Notes under the pieces: model-generated
Told to the model about the DNA's origin: nothing
Seen by the model: only the letters and a program-made list of their open reading frames with translations
Databases searched by the model: none
Part shown: in pieces, positions 7,911 through 14,337 of the stretch
Position numbering within the stretch: the stretch's first letter is position 1
How the letters are laid out: every line of letters begins with the position of its first letter
NCBI GenBank assembly: GCA_040773965.1
Contig: JAXGVG010000001.1
Coordinates: 1-36,257 of the forward strand
Source: JAXGVG01 sp040773965
GTDB taxonomy: Bacteria; Pseudomonadota; Alphaproteobacteria; UBA9219
Reading direction: 5' to 3'
Length of the DNA stretch: 36,257 nucleotides
Position numbers and translations under genes: made by a program

Positions 7911-9422
7911 ATGAAGGTCAAACGTTACCTTTTCTGGTTCTTTCTTTTCCTAATGACTTTTTCTTTCGCCTTGCCGCTTCCGGCAGTCGCCTCGCGCAGC
8001 GGCCCGGCGGGTTTTGCCGATCTTGCGGAAAAACTTTTGCCTTCAGTGGTCAATATATCGACTTCGCAAACGATAACGATGCAGGGTGACTTTCCGGATT
8101 TCCCCGATTTACAGCTGCCGCCCGGCTCGCCTTTTGAGGAATTTTTCAAGGATTTCCTGGAAAAACAGGGGCGCAACGGCAAGGAGGGCGGCAAACCCCG
8201 CAAGCATAAAACCACGTCGCTGGGGTCCGGGTTCATTGTCGATTCGTCCGGTTACATCGTGACCAACAATCACGTCATTCAGGACGCCGACGAAATTACG
8301 GTCATTCTTCAGGACGACACCAACCTTCCCGCTACGCTTGTCGGGCGCGACAAGAAAACGGATCTGGCGCTTCTTAAGGTCGAGACCAAAAAGCCGCTGT
8401 CGGCCGTGGGCTGGGGCGACAGCGACAGGATTCGCGTCGGCGACTGGATTTTGGCTATCGGCAATCCTTTCGGGCTCGGCGGCACGGTGACGACGGGCAT
8501 TATTTCGGCGCGCGCGCGCGACATCAACTCAGGCCCTTATGACGATTATCTGCAAACCGACGCGCCTATCAATCGCGGCAATTCGGGCGGTCCCATGTTC
8601 AACATGGACGGCGAGGTTATCGGCGTGAACACCGCCATCTTTTCACCCTCCGGCGGGTCGATCGGCATCGGCTTCGCCATTCCCTCAACCATGGCGAAAA
8701 ACGTCATCGAGCAGCTTAAGACCATAGGCCACACGCGGCGCGGGTGGCTTGGCGTGAAAATTCAGGTCGTAACGCCGGAAATTGCCGAAAGCCTCGGCAT
8801 CGGCAAGCCGCGCGGCGCGCTGGTTTCCAGCGTGAACCCCGACGGACCGGCGGCCAAGGCTGCTGTCGAGCAGGGCGACGTGATTGTTACGTTCGACGGC
8901 AAGGAAGTGACGGAAATGCACCGCCTCCCCCGCATCGTGGCGGAAACCGAAGTGGACAAGACGGTGCCGATGACCGTCGTCCGGAAAGGCAAGGAACTAA
9001 CCTTGAACGTCAAGGTTGGCGAGCTTGAATCGCAGGATCAGGCGGCCGACGAAGAAAGCGAGAAGGACGAAATTAAACCGTCTGTCGCCAACGCCATAAA
9101 GGTTGAAGACCTTGGCCTGAGCGTCGCGTCCCTGACGGATATGTTGCGGAAGCGCTTCGACCTTAACAAGGATTCGACCGGCGTCGTCGTTGTAAGCGTG
9201 GAAAACGGCGAACTGGCGTCCGATTACGGGATCCAGACGGGGGACGTCATCAGCGAGGCATCGCAGAAAGAGATAAAGACGGGCAAGGACCTGATCGATA
9301 TTATCAGGGCCGCGAAGAAGGACGGGAAGCCGGTCCTTTTGCTCGTGGACCGGAAAGGCGATCTTCGCTTTGTCGCGGTGAGCTTTGCGAAAAAGAAGGA
9401 GAAGCCGAAGGGCAAGGATTAG
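7911..9422 (+). CDS. degP: periplasmic serine protease/chaperone, DegP/HtrA family
   Basis: A 503-residue HtrA-family protease that degrades or refolds damaged envelope proteins. The start follows AAAAAGGATC. A signal peptide (hydrophobic residues ~6-25, cleavage probably after AVA or nearby) exports it. The trypsin-like domain carries the catalytic triad H121 (TNNHVI), D151 (DKKTDLALL) and S225 (RGNSGGP). A charged loop at ~75-102 with Lys/Gly (GRNGKEGGKPRKHK) corresponds to the LA loop. Two PDZ domains follow (~265-370, with GWLGVKIQVV, and ~405-495). The C-terminus is Lys-rich. Its last 119 bases overlap the convergent serB frame. All catalytic features are intact; whether it is strictly DegP, DegQ or MucD-like cannot be settled by eye. 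Confidence 0.95.
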   Translation: MKVKRYLFWFFLFLMTFSFALPLPAVASRSGPAGFADLAEKLLPSVVNISTSQTITMQGDFPDFPDLQLPPGSPFEEFFKDFLEKQGRNGKEGGKPRKHKTTSLGSGFIVDSSGYIVTNNHVIQDADEITVILQDDTNLPATLVGRDKKTDLALLKVETKKPLSAVGWGDSDRIRVGDWILAIGNPFGLGGTVTTGIISARARDINSGPYDDYLQTDAPINRGNSGGPMFNMDGEVIGVNTAIFSPSGGSIGIGFAIPSTMAKNVIEQLKTIGHTRRGWLGVKIQVVTPEIAESLGIGKPRGALVSSVNPDGPAAKAAVEQGDVIVTFDGKEVTEMHRLPRIVAETEVDKTVPMTVVRKGKELTLNVKVGELESQDQAADEESEKDEIKPSVANAIKVEDLGLSVASLTDMLRKRFDLNKDSTGVVVVSVENGELASDYGIQTGDVISEASQKEIKTGKDLIDIIRAAKKDGKPVLLLVDRKGDLRFVAVSFAKKKEKPKGKD

Positions 9423-10314
9423 CAAAACCGAATGCGTATATAAGCGCCGACAGATCGGCGTGATCGATCCGGTGGGGAATCGCTTCGCGAAGACAGGGCT
9501 TGGCGCGATAGGCGATGCCAAGCCCGCCGAATTCATTGCAGGCCTTGAGCATGGCCTCGTCGTTCGCGCCGTCGCCCACGGCGAGGATGTGATAAGGCTT
9601 AATGCCGGGTTCGAGACAGGCAAGGTCGAAGGCCTCTTTCTTGCTCATGCCGTTGCGAACGGGTTTGGCGATCCTGCCGGCAATCCTGCCCTTTTCCACT
9701 ATAAGTTCGTTGGCGAAAAAGCGGTCGAATCCGAGGCGATTCGCGACAATTTCCGCAAAATAGCCGTAACCCCCGCTGACCAGCCAGCATGGCGATGACC
9801 GCTCTTTCATGGACGCGATAAGCTCGACAGCGCCCGGCGTTGGCGTGATTGTCGCGGCGGCCCGTTTGAGAAGTTCCTCCGGTTGACCGGCGAAAACTTT
9901 TGTCCGGCTTACAAGCGATTCATCGAAGGGAATTTGGCCATGCATGCCACCCGAGGTGATGGCCCGGATTTCGTCGCCGCGAGCGATCAATGCGGCCATT
10001 TCGTCGATCAGTTCCTGTTCGATGATTGTGGATTCCATATCGGCGAGAAGGAAATTTTTCTTTCGATGTTCCACGGGCTGAACAACGACATCGATGGGGC
10101 GATTGCCTGTGATGGGCCGGATAATTTCGTAAAAGCCGGTCTCCTCAATGCGTTGTGCGAAAACATCGCACGCTTTTCCGGGGCAAAGCCATTCGGCGCG
10201 AACGCCGGATAATCCCCGGCGATTGAGCGTTTGCACAAGCCCGTCGATGAAGGCGGCGTCGAGGGCCGCGTTTTTGCCCCCAATCAATGTGGCGACGCAA
10301 AGGTTTTCCGGCAC
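9304..10314 (-). CDS. serB: phosphoserine phosphatase
   Basis: A 336-residue HAD-superfamily phosphatase that releases serine from phosphoserine in the last step of serine synthesis. It has an N-terminal ACT-like region (~1-85). The HAD core carries motif I ADMEST (D92 nucleophile), motif II LVSGG (S180) and motif III GDGANDE (~247-253). The usual second aspartate of DxDxT is Glu here (E94). The start is GTG at 10312-10314, sharing one base with the scpB stop (TAGTG), which implies coupling to scpB. The conserved fold ends near residue 297 (LIYAFGF). The last ~39 residues are a Ser/Pro/Arg-rich tail encoded antisense to the 3' end of degP. Confidence 0.93.
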   Translation of the reverse strand: MPENLCVATLIGGKNAALDAAFIDGLVQTLNRRGLSGVRAEWLCPGKACDVFAQRIEETGFYEIIRPITGNRPIDVVVQPVEHRKKNFLLADMESTIIEQELIDEMAALIARGDEIRAITSGGMHGQIPFDESLVSRTKVFAGQPEELLKRAAATITPTPGAVELIASMKERSSPCWLVSGGYGYFAEIVANRLGFDRFFANELIVEKGRIAGRIAKPVRNGMSKKEAFDLACLEPGIKPYHILAVGDGANDEAMLKACNEFGGLGIAYRAKPCLREAIPHRIDHADLSALIYAFGFANPCPSASPSFSQSSPRQSEDRLSGPRAKGPASRPSSRP

Positions 10315-10970
10315 TAGAGGGCCGCCTCTTCCGGCTCGTCCTTGATCCAGCCGGAAAAATCGTCGTCGCTTGCGGCAAGCGTTTCCTTGTCTTCGTTTTC
10401 GCGAGGCAGAGTCTCAAGGACCGGGCGGGCATCTAGAAGCCCGGCGGCCTTGAGTTCTTCCATACCCGGCAACTCGTCCAGCGAGGCGAGATTGAAATGG
10501 CTCAGGAATTCCGGCGTTGTCTTCCACGTCAGCGGCTGGCCAGGCGAATCCCGGCGGCGACCGGGCCTGATCCAGCCAAGCTCGAGGAGAAGGTCGATAG
10601 TGCCCCGGCTCGTTTCCACGCCGCGGATGCTTTCGATTTCAGGGCGCGTGACCGGCTGGTGGTAGGCGATAATCGCCAGAACCTCGGCGGCGGCGCGCGG
10701 CAGTTTGCGGCGCGGATGCTTGGTGATTTTCAACCGGTCCGCGAGATCCGGCGCAGAGCGAAAACTCCATGTGCCGTCGATTGTGACAAGATTAACGCCG
10801 CGTTCCGTGTATTGCTCTTTCAGAAGATCGAGAAGCGCCATTACTTCCACGTCTTTACCGACCTGGTTCTGGAGCATGTCCAACGAAACGGGTTCGCCGC
10901 TAGCAAACAATACCGCTTCAAGAAGCCGCAGGTTTTCTTGTGTTTCGGGAGAAATTTTATTTTTGCTCAT
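10314..10970 (-). CDS. scpB: segregation and condensation protein B
   Basis: A 218-residue ScpB, the winged-helix kite subunit of the SMC-ScpAB condensin that compacts and segregates the chromosome. Typical features are LLEAVLFASGEPVS near the N-terminus, the central AAAEVLAIIAYHQPVTRPEIESIRGV split over residues ~95-120, and LLELGWIRPGRRRDSPGQP. The last ~40 residues are acidic and probably disordered. Its ATG overlaps the scpA stop by four bases (ATGA), and its stop shares a base with serB, so scpA-scpB-serB behave as one translational chain. Confidence 0.96.
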   Translation of the reverse strand: MSKNKISPETQENLRLLEAVLFASGEPVSLDMLQNQVGKDVEVMALLDLLKEQYTERGVNLVTIDGTWSFRSAPDLADRLKITKHPRRKLPRAAAEVLAIIAYHQPVTRPEIESIRGVETSRGTIDLLLELGWIRPGRRRDSPGQPLTWKTTPEFLSHFNLASLDELPGMEELKAAGLLDARPVLETLPRENEDKETLAASDDDFSGWIKDEPEEAAL

Positions 10971-11758
10971 GTTTCATCGCTCATAAACTCGGTTTTATCA
11001 CGGCGGCGCAGGTAAATCGGGGCAAAAGTGCCGTCTTGGCGTAGTTCCAACTCGCCGGCTTTGACCATCTCCAACGTGGCGGCGAATGTCGAGGCGATGG
11101 CGGATCGCGCTTCAACGCCGTCTCCTAGTTCATCCGGCAAAAAGCTCAGCAATGTGCCCCATTCCGGCATCACGCCCAAAAGGCGGCGTAAGCGCATGAG
11201 GCTTTCCTCCATGCTGTAAAGCCTTGTCGGGGCTATGTTAAACCGCTCCGGTTTCCGGCGACGTGCTGGAGCGCCTAGGGCTGTCAGAAGGTCGAAGAGC
11301 GGCAGGAAATAGATGGGTTTTTCTTCGACATTCACCTCTTCCGGGATGCCGCGCAGGAAGATGTCGACGCCAAGTTGCGGCAAAGACTGGATATCTTGGG
11401 CCGCTTTTCGCATAGATTCCAAGCGTTTAAGCTGGAACTTCAAGGCTTCAGCCATATCGGCCGGGTTGGGCTCTTCCGAGGGCAGCTCAGGCAGCAAAAG
11501 ACGGGATTTCAGGTACGCGAGCCATGCCGCCATAACAAGGTAGTCGGCGGCTATTTCGAGCTGTAGTTGCCGCGCTTTGGCTATGTAGGCAAGGTATTGC
11601 TCGGCCAGCGCAAGGATGGAAATCTTATTTAAATCAACCTTTTGGTCGCGTGCGAGCTCTAAAAGGAGGTCAATTGGGCCGTCAAAGCCCTCCAACGACA
11701 CGACCAAGTCACTGGCCGAGCCGGTTTCGGAAAAGGGTTCCTGAATCGCATCGCTCAT
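10967..11758 (-). CDS. scpA: segregation and condensation protein A
   Basis: A 263-residue ScpA, the kleisin that bridges the SMC heads and binds ScpB. The N-terminal hallmark is LEGFDGPIDLLLELARDQKV, followed by DLNKISILALAEQYL and a helix with MAAWLAYLKSRLLLPE. The C-terminal winged-helix part (TFAATLEMVKAGELELRQDG) binds the SMC cap. Length is normal. It lies 85 bases downstream of nagZ, with a repeat-containing gap, and overlaps scpB by four bases. The order nagZ-scpA-scpB is a conserved alphaproteobacterial arrangement. Confidence 0.96.
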   Translation of the reverse strand: MSDAIQEPFSETGSASDLVVSLEGFDGPIDLLLELARDQKVDLNKISILALAEQYLAYIAKARQLQLEIAADYLVMAAWLAYLKSRLLLPELPSEEPNPADMAEALKFQLKRLESMRKAAQDIQSLPQLGVDIFLRGIPEEVNVEEKPIYFLPLFDLLTALGAPARRRKPERFNIAPTRLYSMEESLMRLRRLLGVMPEWGTLLSFLPDELGDGVEARSAIASTFAATLEMVKAGELELRQDGTFAPIYLRRRDKTEFMSDET

Positions 11759-11802
11759 GCCCGTTCTTAGCGCCTTTTATGGGCCCAATCAACACGCGTT
11801 GG

Positions 11803-11835
11803 GGACCCGTTCAGGACGGGTTAAGGACCCGTTCG
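11803..11835. repeat. short direct repeat with hairpin between nagZ and scpA
   Basis: GGACCCGTTC occurs at 11803-11812 and again at 11825-11834, a 22-base period. The intervening ACCCGT (11805-11810) / ACGGGT (11816-11821) can form a hairpin with loop TCAGG. A second imperfect stem, GGACCC/GGGCCC, ends beside TTTTT on the plus strand. Both flanking genes run on the minus strand, so it does not look like a normal terminator for either. It could be a small repeat or an mRNA processing structure between cistrons. Confidence 0.45.
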
Positions 11836-11843
11836 GGCCCTTT

Positions 11844-12884
11844 TTATGCCGTTTGCGTGCCATTTGAAACAGCCGCCTGGGCCCTTTGCCAGCGCGCCAG
11901 AGATGTGGAGCCGATGGCGGGAAGCGCATCGGCGATAAGCCTCATTTCCGGCAAAGTGCCGGGACAGTAGAGGACGATGTCGGCCCCTGCCCACAAGGCG
12001 CGAAGGGCGAGTTCGTCGAGATTGGATTTAGGGGCCTCATCCAAGCCGCACTCCCCCTCCCCTAACCCCTCCCTCGAGGGGAGGGGAAGTCTTCCGCCCG
12101 GCGCGGAAAGCGCCTTCATGGCGAGGTCGTCGGAAAACAGCAAGCCTTGGAAGCCAAGCGCGCCGCGTATGATTTCCTGGTGCACGATTGGCGAAAGCGA
12201 TACGGGCGCATCAGGATCAAGCGCTGTGAACACGATGTGGCTATTCATCCCGATGGGCGCGTCTTTCAGCGCGATGAATGGCGAGAAATCTTGCGCTTCC
12301 AATAGGGCGCGTTCCGTTTCCACCGTTGGCAATGTTAAATGCGGATCGGCTTTCACGCGGCCATGACCCGGCAAGTGCTTGATGACCGGGAACACGCCGT
12401 TTTCAAGATAAGTATCAACCGCAACCCGCCCCAACGCGGCGATGACGTCCGGTTTTGCGCTAAACGCGCGGTCGCCGATAACGCTCGACGCGCCTTCGAT
12501 AAAGAGGTCAAGCACCGGCGCGCAATTGCCGTTGATCCCGAGATCCGTCAGCATTTTGGCCGTCGTCCGCGCATGAAATTTCATGGCTTCAAGGCCCTGC
12601 TCCGGATTTTTTTCGTAAAGCTCGCCGATATCGCGCATGGGCGCGAGCGAGGGCCAATGCGGGGGTTTCAGGCGCGCGACGCGCCCGCCCTCCTGATCGA
12701 TGAAGATGGGCGCGTCGTTACGATTGACAACCTGGCGCAAGCCGCGCGTCAGTTGGCGGACTTGATCTGGCGTTTCGCAGTTGCGTTGAAAAAGAATGAA
12801 GCCGAACGGATTGGTTTCGGCAAAGAACCCGCTTTCTTCCTGCGTGAGCGTTGGGCCGGAACAGCCGAAGAGGATGGGTTTCAT
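11844..12884 (-). CDS. nagZ: beta-N-acetylhexosaminidase (cell-wall recycling)
   Basis: A 346-residue glycoside hydrolase family 3 enzyme. It removes N-acetylglucosamine from anhydromuropeptides in the cytoplasm during peptidoglycan recycling. Diagnostic segments are FIDQEGGRVARL (~61-72), KHLPGHGRVKADPH (~169-182, the mobile His loop characteristic of NagZ) and LLFSDDLAMKALS (~248-260, containing the catalytic Asp). Immediately after that, residues ~262-288 are an insert (GGRLPLPSREGLGEGECG and following) encoded by a GC-rich palindrome; the conserved fold resumes at LALRALWAGADIVLYC. The start has AAGGAT nine bases upstream. It lies between the GIY-YIG repeat cassette and scpA. Confidence 0.94.
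   Translation of the reverse strand: MKPILFGCSGPTLTQEESGFFAETNPFGFILFQRNCETPDQVRQLTRGLRQVVNRNDAPIFIDQEGGRVARLKPPHWPSLAPMRDIGELYEKNPEQGLEAMKFHARTTAKMLTDLGINGNCAPVLDLFIEGASSVIGDRAFSAKPDVIAALGRVAVDTYLENGVFPVIKHLPGHGRVKADPHLTLPTVETERALLEAQDFSPFIALKDAPIGMNSHIVFTALDPDAPVSLSPIVHQEIIRGALGFQGLLFSDDLAMKALSAPGGRLPLPSREGLGEGECGLDEAPKSNLDELALRALWAGADIVLYCPGTLPEMRLIADALPAIGSTSLARWQRAQAAVSNGTQTA
12041..12095. repeat. palindromic repeat element inserted in frame within nagZ
   Basis: A run of C-rich then G-rich sequence contains CCCCTCCC-TCGA-GGGGAGGGG, a near-perfect palindrome, preceded by a second half CCCCCTCCCC. On the coding strand it is read as LPLPSREGLGEGE, a peptide commonly produced when such GC-rich palindromes fall in coding DNA. 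It lies between the catalytic Asp segment and the next conserved helix of NagZ, a surface-loop position. It resembles the CCTCTCCC...GGGAGAGG portion of the rnr insert. Confidence 0.75.
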
Positions 12885-12906
12885 GAGGAATATCCTTGAA
12901 AAAGCA

Positions 12907-13021
12907 ATGCGTCATTCCGGCGCATGCCGGAATCTAGCGCGCCGCGTCTGCGGCGCACATATGATTCATAAGGCTCGCCGACGCTCGCCACTGGATCCCG
13001 GCATGCGCCGGGATGACGCAT
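12907..13021. repeat. 107-bp inverted-repeat element, copy 1
   Basis: The core 12911-13017 begins GTCATTCCGGCGCATGCCGG and ends with the near-inverse GGCATGCGCCGGGATGAC. The termini pair over about 24 bases with two mismatches, and the pairing extends outward through ATGC/GCAT. Inside is a GCGCCGC/GCGGCGC hairpin and the stretch ATATGATTCATAAGGCTCG. By hand alignment it is ~88% identical to copy 2 (13353-13459), with equal length and the same orientation. It begins 26 bases upstream of the nagZ start. All frames are partly open across it, but the encoded strings (for example RSPLDPGMRRDD) look like repeat translations, not genes. Confidence 0.9.
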
Positions 13022-13055
13022 GTGAAGTGAAAAACAACAAAGGCATACATTCTTT

Positions 13056-13343
13056 TTATTTATTGAGATCATCATGCAAATCTTTCCATTCGGGATTTAG
13101 GTTTTCAATAAGGTCAAGTTTCCAAGCCCTTTTCCATTCTTTGACATTCTTTTCTCGGAGGATGGCGTCCTCAATGCGATCATAAAGTTCAAAATATACA
13201 AGCCGATGCACATTGTATCGCGAGGTAAAACCCTTAATTGTACCGTCTTTATGTTCTTTAATACGACGCGCTAAATCGTTTGTTACGCCGGCATAAAGCG
13301 TTCCATTGCGGCGGCTGGAAAGGATGTAGAAAAACCCGCTCAT
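13056..13343 (-). CDS. single-domain GIY-YIG endonuclease
   Basis: A 95-residue protein that is nothing but a GIY-YIG nuclease domain of the UvrC-N-terminal/YhbQ-like class. The GIY and YIG positions read FYI and YAG in FFYILSSRRNGTLYAGVTND. The catalytic Arg region is LARRIKEH, followed by the conserved VHRLVYFE and the metal-binding Glu in ILREKNVKEWKR. The end (NPEWKDLHDDL) is typical of the family. The cellular role of these stand-alone proteins is not established. The gene is bracketed by two 107-bp repeats, its ATG only nine bases from copy 2, so its promoter and any ribosome site lie in the repeat. Codon use is more AT-rich than its neighbours, suggesting acquisition. Confidence 0.92.
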   Translation of the reverse strand: MSGFFYILSSRRNGTLYAGVTNDLARRIKEHKDGTIKGFTSRYNVHRLVYFELYDRIEDAILREKNVKEWKRAWKLDLIENLNPEWKDLHDDLNK

Positions 13344-13352
13344 GTTCTATAC

Positions 13353-13459
13353 GTCATTTTGGTGAACGCCGGAATCTAGCGCACCGTGTCCGCGGCGCAT
13401 ATATGATTCATAAGGCTCGCGGACGCTCGCCGCTGGATCCCGGCTTTCGCCGGGATGAC
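13353..13459. repeat. 107-bp inverted-repeat element, copy 2
   Basis: Begins GTCATTTTGGTGAACGCCGG and ends GGCTTTCGCCGGGATGAC. Direct comparison with copy 1 shows about 13 substitutions and no gap over 107 bases, with most changes in the left arm and the central hairpin. The block ATATGATTCATAAGGCTCG is identical. It starts nine bases upstream of the GIY-YIG start codon and ends 11 bases before the stop of the SPOR-domain gene. The cassette therefore fills the gap between two conserved genes. Confidence 0.9.
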
Positions 13460-13470
13460 TATTGGAGAAA

Positions 13471-14337
13471 TTACTGTCTCACCACAATGCACGGGGCTTT
13501 TCTGGCCCAAAGCTCGGCGCAAATGGCGCGCGCCTGCTCGTCCGACAAGGGTTCACTTTGCACGCGGTAATAGATGCCCTTGCTGCCGAGGTCGGCCTTT
13601 GTCAATTTAAGGGATACTTTGCCGAGCGACGACGCAAATTTCGTTTGCGTCTTTTTCATTTCCTTCTGCGCCAGCGTCATGTCCGGATAGGAGCCGAGCT
13701 GGACAAGGTAGGTTTTCGGCGGCTGGCCGGTGAATAGCTCCTTCGGGATCGAGCCGACAACCATCGATTTGCTTGAAGGTTTGGGCGGCGTCTCTTTCTT
13801 CGCCGATGTAACGGCTTTGGGAGCTTTTTCCGCTTTTTCAACTTCTTTGGGAGGCTCGGCGGGCGTCGTTTCCTGTGTCACGATGCCGCCCTCAACCGGT
13901 TGCGCAGGCGCGGCTGACAAGGCCTCTTCCTTCGTCACCGGGGCCGGAGGTGCCGGTTCGACAGGAGGGGCCGTTGCTGCCGACTCTTTGGGCGCTTCGG
14001 GCGGCGGGAGAAGATGTTCGACTTCAGGTTGGCGTTCGCTCGAATTTTTGTCGAGCTGCTGAAAGACCTGTTCGTCCTGATGCGGAATGTCGATGCCGCC
14101 GGGCTGTTCCGGGCGCTGTTTCACGGGACCTTCGGCCTGTATGGTTGGTATTTCCGTTTGCGCTTCGTCCTCGCCGCCGAAGATGGCGGAAAGCGCCCAT
14201 GCGCCGCCGCCGAGAACGATCAGCGCGGCAAGAAGAACAATAACGCGGCGCAACCGTCCCGGCGTCAGGCGTTGCCGTTTCGCAAAGTCGGAACGAACGG
14301 GGCGTTCGGGAAAAAGTTCAGGCGTTGGGTTGCTCAT
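13471..14337 (-). CDS. SPOR-domain cell-division/envelope protein
   Basis: A 288-residue type II membrane protein. The ATG at 14337 (MSNPTPELF) is used because TTGAGGAAA precedes it. It gives a basic cytoplasmic N-terminus, one membrane helix (VIVLLAALIVLGGGAWALSA), a long periplasmic Pro/Glu/Lys-rich linker (~60-200) and a C-terminal SPOR domain (TYLVQLGSYPDMTLAQKEM ... IYYRVQSEPLSDEQARAIC ... CIVVRQ). SPOR domains bind peptidoglycan strands stripped of stem peptides at division sites. It overlaps the argS 3' end by 20 bases. This position between argS and nagZ is usual in alphaproteobacteria. Confidence 0.9.
   Translation of the reverse strand: MSNPTPELFPERPVRSDFAKRQRLTPGRLRRVIVLLAALIVLGGGAWALSAIFGGEDEAQTEIPTIQAEGPVKQRPEQPGGIDIPHQDEQVFQQLDKNSSERQPEVEHLLPPPEAPKESAATAPPVEPAPPAPVTKEEALSAAPAQPVEGGIVTQETTPAEPPKEVEKAEKAPKAVTSAKKETPPKPSSKSMVVGSIPKELFTGQPPKTYLVQLGSYPDMTLAQKEMKKTQTKFASSLGKVSLKLTKADLGSKGIYYRVQSEPLSDEQARAICAELWARKAPCIVVRQ

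Noticed and set aside
11815..11846. Intrinsic terminator on the plus strand (GC stem then TTTTT)
   Set aside because: No plus-strand gene ends here; both neighbours are transcribed the other way.
12796..13185. Open frames crossing the 107-bp repeats (strings such as RSPLDPGMRRDD)
   Set aside because: These are translations of the repeat itself, present in both copies and in opposite directions; typical false genes.
12907..13459. CRISPR array from repeated palindromes
   Set aside because: Only two copies, 107 bp long and separated by a gene; no regular spacers and no cas genes.
12907..13459. Insertion sequence with transposase
   Set aside because: The enclosed gene is a GIY-YIG nuclease, not a DDE or tyrosine/HUH transposase, and no target-site duplication is apparent.
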